The notes beneath the pieces are model-generated. The model did no database searches and was not told the DNA's origin. It saw only the letters and a program-made list of their open reading frames with translations. A program made the translations under genes and the position numbers. From Thermoflexus sp. (GTDB lineage Bacteria; Chloroflexota; Anaerolineae; Thermoflexales; Thermoflexaceae), in the NCBI RefSeq assembly GCF_034432235.1, contig NZ_DAOUCJ010000104.1, forward strand, positions 1 to 43,989: a stretch of 43,989 nucleotides of DNA, given 5' to 3'. Shown in pieces: positions 40,779 through 43,989 of the stretch. Position 1 is the stretch's first letter. Every line of letters starts with the position of its first letter.

Positions 40779-41094
40779 AAAGTATCTTCCCCTTATTTAC
40801 AATATCTATGAGCATAAAATCGCACATTTTAATCATTTTTAAAAAATTATCGGGCTTATAAACGATCAAATCTATCGGAAAACTGCATCGAACATGCCGG
40901 CATATTTCGACGGCCTGATCTACTTCTTTCAATGGCGTATCCATCACCACCAGCAAATCCACATCACTCTCGGGTCCGGGCTCCCCATAGGCATAGGACC
41001 CGAATAAAATGACCGATTGTGGATGGAATTGCTCCACAATTTGCTGAACAATTTCGTAAATTTCTTCAATATTGGCCTTTCGATTTATGCTCAT
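40684..41094 (-). CDS. Minimal nucleotidyltransferase (MNT) antitoxin-type protein
   Basis: 136 residues. The nucleotidyltransferase core is intact: VILFGSYAYGEPGPESDVDL and LLVV, the GSx(n)DxD motif with both metal-binding aspartates, plus a third acidic position near FPIDLIVYK. In MNT/HEPN pairs the MNT protein neutralises the HEPN RNase, in known cases by AMPylating it. GGAG lies nine bases before the ATG at 41094. The frame overlaps the first 95 nt of the HEPN gene; the true end may once have been nearer GKILYER. Base composition is clearly AT-richer than neighbours, suggesting transfer. Confidence 0.85.
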   Translation of the reverse strand: MSINRKANIEEIYEIVQQIVEQFHPQSVILFGSYAYGEPGPESDVDLLVVMDTPLKEVDQAVEICRHVRCSFPIDLIVYKPDNFLKMIKMCDFMLIDIVNKGKILYERAHAGVDCESGGGLENQCARAPGAATPEL

Positions 41095-41150
41095 TATAAT
41101 TAGCTCCAATTTTCCGGTTTCAATTTGAGAAAACTTGAATCCGGGAAGTG

Positions 41151-41180
41151 GGGAGGTGCGACCGGATGGCCGCACCTCCC
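41151..41180 (-). terminator. Stem-loop after the ferritin-like gene
   Basis: A 13-bp stem with one G-U pair (GGGAGGTGCGACC with GGCCGCACCTCCC) and a four-base loop lies 18 nt past the ferritin stop. The tail is not T-rich. Confidence 0.55.
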
Positions 41181-41198
41181 TGACCTTTCAACCCTAAC

Positions 41199-41630
41199 CT
41201 AAAAGGCGGGGCCGCCCAGGAGGCGTTCGATCTCCTCTTTGTGCCGGGTTTCGTCCTCAGCGAACATCTCCAGGGTGGCCTTCAGGCCGATGTCCCCGAC
41301 TGCCTCGGCCTGGGCCGCCCGCTCCCGATAGCCGGCGATCGCCTCGAGCTCGAATTTGAGGGAATCCTCCAGCACGCCCCGCCAGTCGGAGACCTCCGTG
41401 GGCGCCTGCGGCTGGACCCGGGGGGTCCCGCCCAGGGCGACGATCTTGTCGGCCAGATACATGGCGTGCTTGACCTCGTCCATGACCTCCTTCTGGAGGA
41501 GCTCCCGGACCTCGTGGCCGGCCAGGCCCTTGAGGACGCTGGCGTGGCGGATGTAGCGGATGATGGTGTTGAGCTCGGCGTTGAGATCCCGGTTCAGCCC
41601 TTCGATGAGCTGCGTCAGCTTCTCATCCAT
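41199..41630 (-). CDS. Ferritin-like (bacterioferritin-type) protein
   Basis: 143 residues forming a four-helix bundle. Di-iron ligands are seen in LNAELNTIIRYIRHA (Glu), EVMDEVKHAMYLADKI (ExxH), FELEAIAGYRERA (Glu) and FAEDETRHKEEIERLL (ExxxH). It may store or detoxify iron; whether it forms a 24-mer cage is not evident. GGGAGG lies five bases before the ATG. It follows aconitase by 33 nt in the same direction, so it is probably cotranscribed with that Fe-S enzyme. Confidence 0.87.
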   Translation of the reverse strand: MDEKLTQLIEGLNRDLNAELNTIIRYIRHASVLKGLAGHEVRELLQKEVMDEVKHAMYLADKIVALGGTPRVQPQAPTEVSDWRGVLEDSLKFELEAIAGYRERAAQAEAVGDIGLKATLEMFAEDETRHKEEIERLLGGPAF

Positions 41631-41663
41631 GGTGACCTCCCCTTTGCTGAGAATGGAGAAAGC

Positions 41664-43989
41664 CTATGCGGCCTCCTGAAGGATCCGCCGCAATACCGCC
41701 GGGAGGATCCCCCCATGCCGGTAGTATTCCACCTCCACCGGCGTATCCAGGCGGGCGATGGCCGAGAAGACGACCTCCGTCCCATCGGCCCGTCGGGCCC
41801 GCACGGTCACCTCCTGCCGCGGCCGCAACCCGGCGGCGATCCCCTCGAGGTCGTAGACTTCGAAGCCGGTGAGGCCCAGGGTTTCCCGGTTCTCGCCGGG
41901 GCGGAACTGCAATGGCAGCACGCCCATCCCCACCAGATTGCTGCGGTGGATCCGCTCGAAGGACTCGGCCAGCACCGCCTTCACCCCCAGCAGCGCCGTG
42001 CCCTTGGCCGCCCAATCCCGGGAGGAGCCGCTCCCGTATTCCTTGCCGGCGATGATGATGAGCGGGATGCCGGCCTCCTGATACCGCATCGCGGCCTCAT
42101 AGATCGTCATCTTCTCCCCGGTGGGGTGGTAAACCGTGTAGCCGCCCTCCGTCCCCGGCACCAGCATGTTCTTTAAACGGATGTTGGCGAAGGTGCCGCG
42201 GATCATCACCTCGTGGTTGCCCCGTCGCGCGCCGTAGGTGTTGAAGTCGGCGGGTGGAACCCCCCGGGAGATCAGATACTGCCCGGCCGGGCTGTTGACC
42301 GCGATGCTGCCTGCGGGCGAGATGTGATCCGTCGTGATGGTATCGCCCAGCACCGCCAGGACCCGCGCCCCCCGGATGTCCTGCAGCGGCGGCGGCTCCA
42401 GGGAGAACTCCCGGAAGAACGGCGGCTCCTGGATGTAGGTGGAATCCGGATCCCACTCGTAGAGATCCCCCTCCGGGACGGGGAGGCTCCGCCACCGCTC
42501 ATCCCCTTCGAAGACGCGGGCATAGCGGGCCCGGAACATCTCCGGGTCCAGGCTCTCGCGGATCGTCCGCTGGATCTCCTCCTGGGAGGGCCAGATGTCC
42601 CGCAGGAAAACCGGCTGGCCGTTGGGGTCATATCCCAGGGGCTCGCGTTCGAAATCGATATCGATGCGGCCAGCCAGGGCATAGGCCACCACCAGCATTG
42701 GAGAGGCCAGATAGTTCGCGCGCACCAGCGGATGGATGCGGGCCTCAAAGTTGCGGTTGCCGCTCAGGACGGCGACGACCACCAGGTTATGCTCCCGGAT
42801 CGCTTTGGCGATGGGCTCCGGGAGCGGGCCGCTGTTGCCGATGCAGGTGGTGCAACCGAAGCCCACCAGGTGGAAGCGCAGGGCCTCCAGATACGGCATC
42901 AGGTTGGCCCGGCGCAGATAATCCACCACCACCGGCGAGCCGGGAGCCAGGCTGGTCTTCACGTAGGGCTTCACCGTCAGCCCCCGCTTCACCGCGTTGC
43001 GGGCCAGCAGCCCCGCGCCGATCATCACGGAGGGGTTGGAGGTGTTCGTGCAGGAAGTGATGGCCGCGATGACCACGGATCCATGCCCCAGGGCCACCAT
43101 CTGACCATCCAGGCTGACCCAGGGGGCCGGCGTGGAAGGGGCGGCTGTCGCTGCCGGCGCCGGCGCGGCTGCGCCTCCCTCCCCCTCCAGCCGGCCGACC
43201 GCCGGAGCGTTCGTGGGATTCGAGGCGGGCAGCATCGAGGCGATGTTCTCCCAGAACTGGCGCTTCACCTCCCGCAGAGGCACCCGGTCATGGGGGCGGC
43301 GCGGCCCGGCCAGGGTGGGCTCAATGGTCCCCAGGTCCAGCTCCAGCACATCGGTGTATACAGGATCCGGACCCTGGCCATCGTAAAAGAGGCCCTGGGC
43401 TTTCGTGTAGCGCTCCACCAGATCCACCAGCTCCGGATCCCGGCCGGTGCCCCGCAGATAGGCCAGCGTCTCATCGTCGACCGGGAAGAATCCGCAGGTC
43501 GCCCCATACTCCGGGGCCATGTTGGCGATGGTCGCCCGATCCGGAAGGCTGAGGCTTCGCAGGCCCGGCCCGAAGAACTCTACGAACTTATCCACCACCC
43601 CCCGCTTGCGGAGGAGCTGGGTGACGGTGAGGACCAGGTCGGTGGCGGTGGCGCCCTCGGGGAGCCGGCCCGTCAGGCGGACGCCGATCACCTCGGGGAT
43701 GCGCATATAGTAAGGCTGGCCCAGCATCACTGCTTCGGCCTCGATGCCGCCCACGCCCCAGCCCAGCACCCCCAGGGCGTTGATCATCGTGGTATGGGAA
43801 TCCGTGCCCACCAGGGTATCCGGGAAGGCCACCGCCTCCCCATTTACCTCCCGGGTCTGGACCACCTTCGCCAGGTATTCCAGGTTCACCTGGTGGACGA
43901 TGCCGGTGCCGGGAGGGACCACGCGAAAGTTCCGGAAGGCCTTCTGGGCCCAGCGCAGCAGCGCATAGCGCTCCCGGTTGCGTTCGAAC
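41664..43989 (-). CDS. acnA: Aconitate hydratase (5' end beyond right edge)
   Basis: About 775 residues are visible and the frame stays open to the right edge, so the N-terminal ~115 residues are missing. It interconverts citrate and isocitrate in the TCA cycle. The [4Fe-4S] ligands are present: ITSCTNTSNPSVM and GFGCTTCIGNSGPLPEP. Other marks are LVGTDSHTTMINALGVLGWG, FGPGLRSLSLPDRATIANM, SGNRNFEARIHP, and in the swivel domain GDTITTDHISPAGSI, YGARRGNHEVM and GKEYGSGSSRDWAAKG. A Gly/Ala/Pro-rich insert (GEGGAAAPAPAATAAP region, about 43130-43200) sits before the first cluster cysteine, where most AcnA proteins have only a short loop. Confidence 0.93.
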   Translation of the reverse strand, partial: FERNRERYALLRWAQKAFRNFRVVPPGTGIVHQVNLEYLAKVVQTREVNGEAVAFPDTLVGTDSHTTMINALGVLGWGVGGIEAEAVMLGQPYYMRIPEVIGVRLTGRLPEGATATDLVLTVTQLLRKRGVVDKFVEFFGPGLRSLSLPDRATIANMAPEYGATCGFFPVDDETLAYLRGTGRDPELVDLVERYTKAQGLFYDGQGPDPVYTDVLELDLGTIEPTLAGPRRPHDRVPLREVKRQFWENIASMLPASNPTNAPAVGRLEGEGGAAAPAPAATAAPSTPAPWVSLDGQMVALGHGSVVIAAITSCTNTSNPSVMIGAGLLARNAVKRGLTVKPYVKTSLAPGSPVVVDYLRRANLMPYLEALRFHLVGFGCTTCIGNSGPLPEPIAKAIREHNLVVVAVLSGNRNFEARIHPLVRANYLASPMLVVAYALAGRIDIDFEREPLGYDPNGQPVFLRDIWPSQEEIQRTIRESLDPEMFRARYARVFEGDERWRSLPVPEGDLYEWDPDSTYIQEPPFFREFSLEPPPLQDIRGARVLAVLGDTITTDHISPAGSIAVNSPAGQYLISRGVPPADFNTYGARRGNHEVMIRGTFANIRLKNMLVPGTEGGYTVYHPTGEKMTIYEAAMRYQEAGIPLIIIAGKEYGSGSSRDWAAKGTALLGVKAVLAESFERIHRSNLVGMGVLPLQFRPGENRETLGLTGFEVYDLEGIAAGLRPRQEVTVRARRADGTEVVFSAIARLDTPVEVEYYRHGGILPAVLRRILQEAA

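Overview
This 44 kb window is GC-rich bacterial chromosome, mostly tightly packed protein genes, with no rRNA, tRNA or insertion sequence that I could see. The gene content suggests a Chloroflexota bacterium, probably a thermophile related to Thermoflexus or Anaerolineae. The pointers are the fused RhaE-RhaW aldolase/dehydrogenase with an isomerase of the RhaI type, a Ycf45/SpoIIIAA-like R3H ATPase, the SPFH-HTH fusion, DUF433/DUF5615 and MNT/HEPN toxin pairs, and Uma2 nucleases. That placement is inference; no marker gene here proves it.

Layout. 1-9.4 kb: a coiled-coil protein with a nuclease-like end (cut by the left edge), a class V aminotransferase, a convergent prmC-rpiB-double nitrilase operon, divergent aroE, the R3H ATPase and a second coiled-coil protein. 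9.4-18.2 kb: purH, an SPFH-HTH protein, a TSUP exporter, two tandem four-helix membrane proteins, a CopD-like protein, a broken DUF433/DUF5615 toxin-antitoxin pair lying between two copies of the CopD 5' end, then CopC and a CopC-CopD fusion. 18.5-32.6 kb: a continuous minus-strand L-rhamnose block. It holds a DeoR regulator, an ASRT-family small-molecule-binding protein, a complete ABC importer, L-rhamnose isomerase, the RhaEW bifunctional enzyme and rhamnulokinase, followed by lutB-lutC-lutA. 32.8-44 kb: two GT4 glycosyltransferases, methylmalonyl-CoA epimerase, a VanZ-like protein, glmS, a frameshifted Uma2 nuclease, holB, an MNT/HEPN pair whose HEPN gene is dead, a ferritin-like protein and aconitase (cut by the right edge).

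How the genes work together. The rhamnose block reads as one full route. Rhamnose is imported, isomerised, phosphorylated and split into DHAP and L-lactaldehyde; the RhaW half oxidises lactaldehyde to L-lactate, and LutABC can oxidise lactate to pyruvate. A good promoter and an 18-nt palindrome sit directly in front of the DeoR gene. The copper/respiratory genes (CopC, CopC-CopD, CopD-like, oxidase-like four-helix proteins) form a second theme.

Most unusual points: (1) every clearly broken gene apart from one CopD fragment is a toxin, antitoxin or nuclease type gene, and several carry more than one lesion or lie in damaged pairs; (2) the DUF433/DUF5615 pair has an intact promoter, a strong ribosome site and start/stop overlap, but each gene carries a frameshift, one through an exact 10-bp tandem duplication; (3) a single 29-nt element resembling a type I-E CRISPR repeat stands alone upstream of glmS; (4) an ASRT-family protein is built into the rhamnose operon; (5) a two-domain nitrilase has lost its catalytic residues in the second domain.
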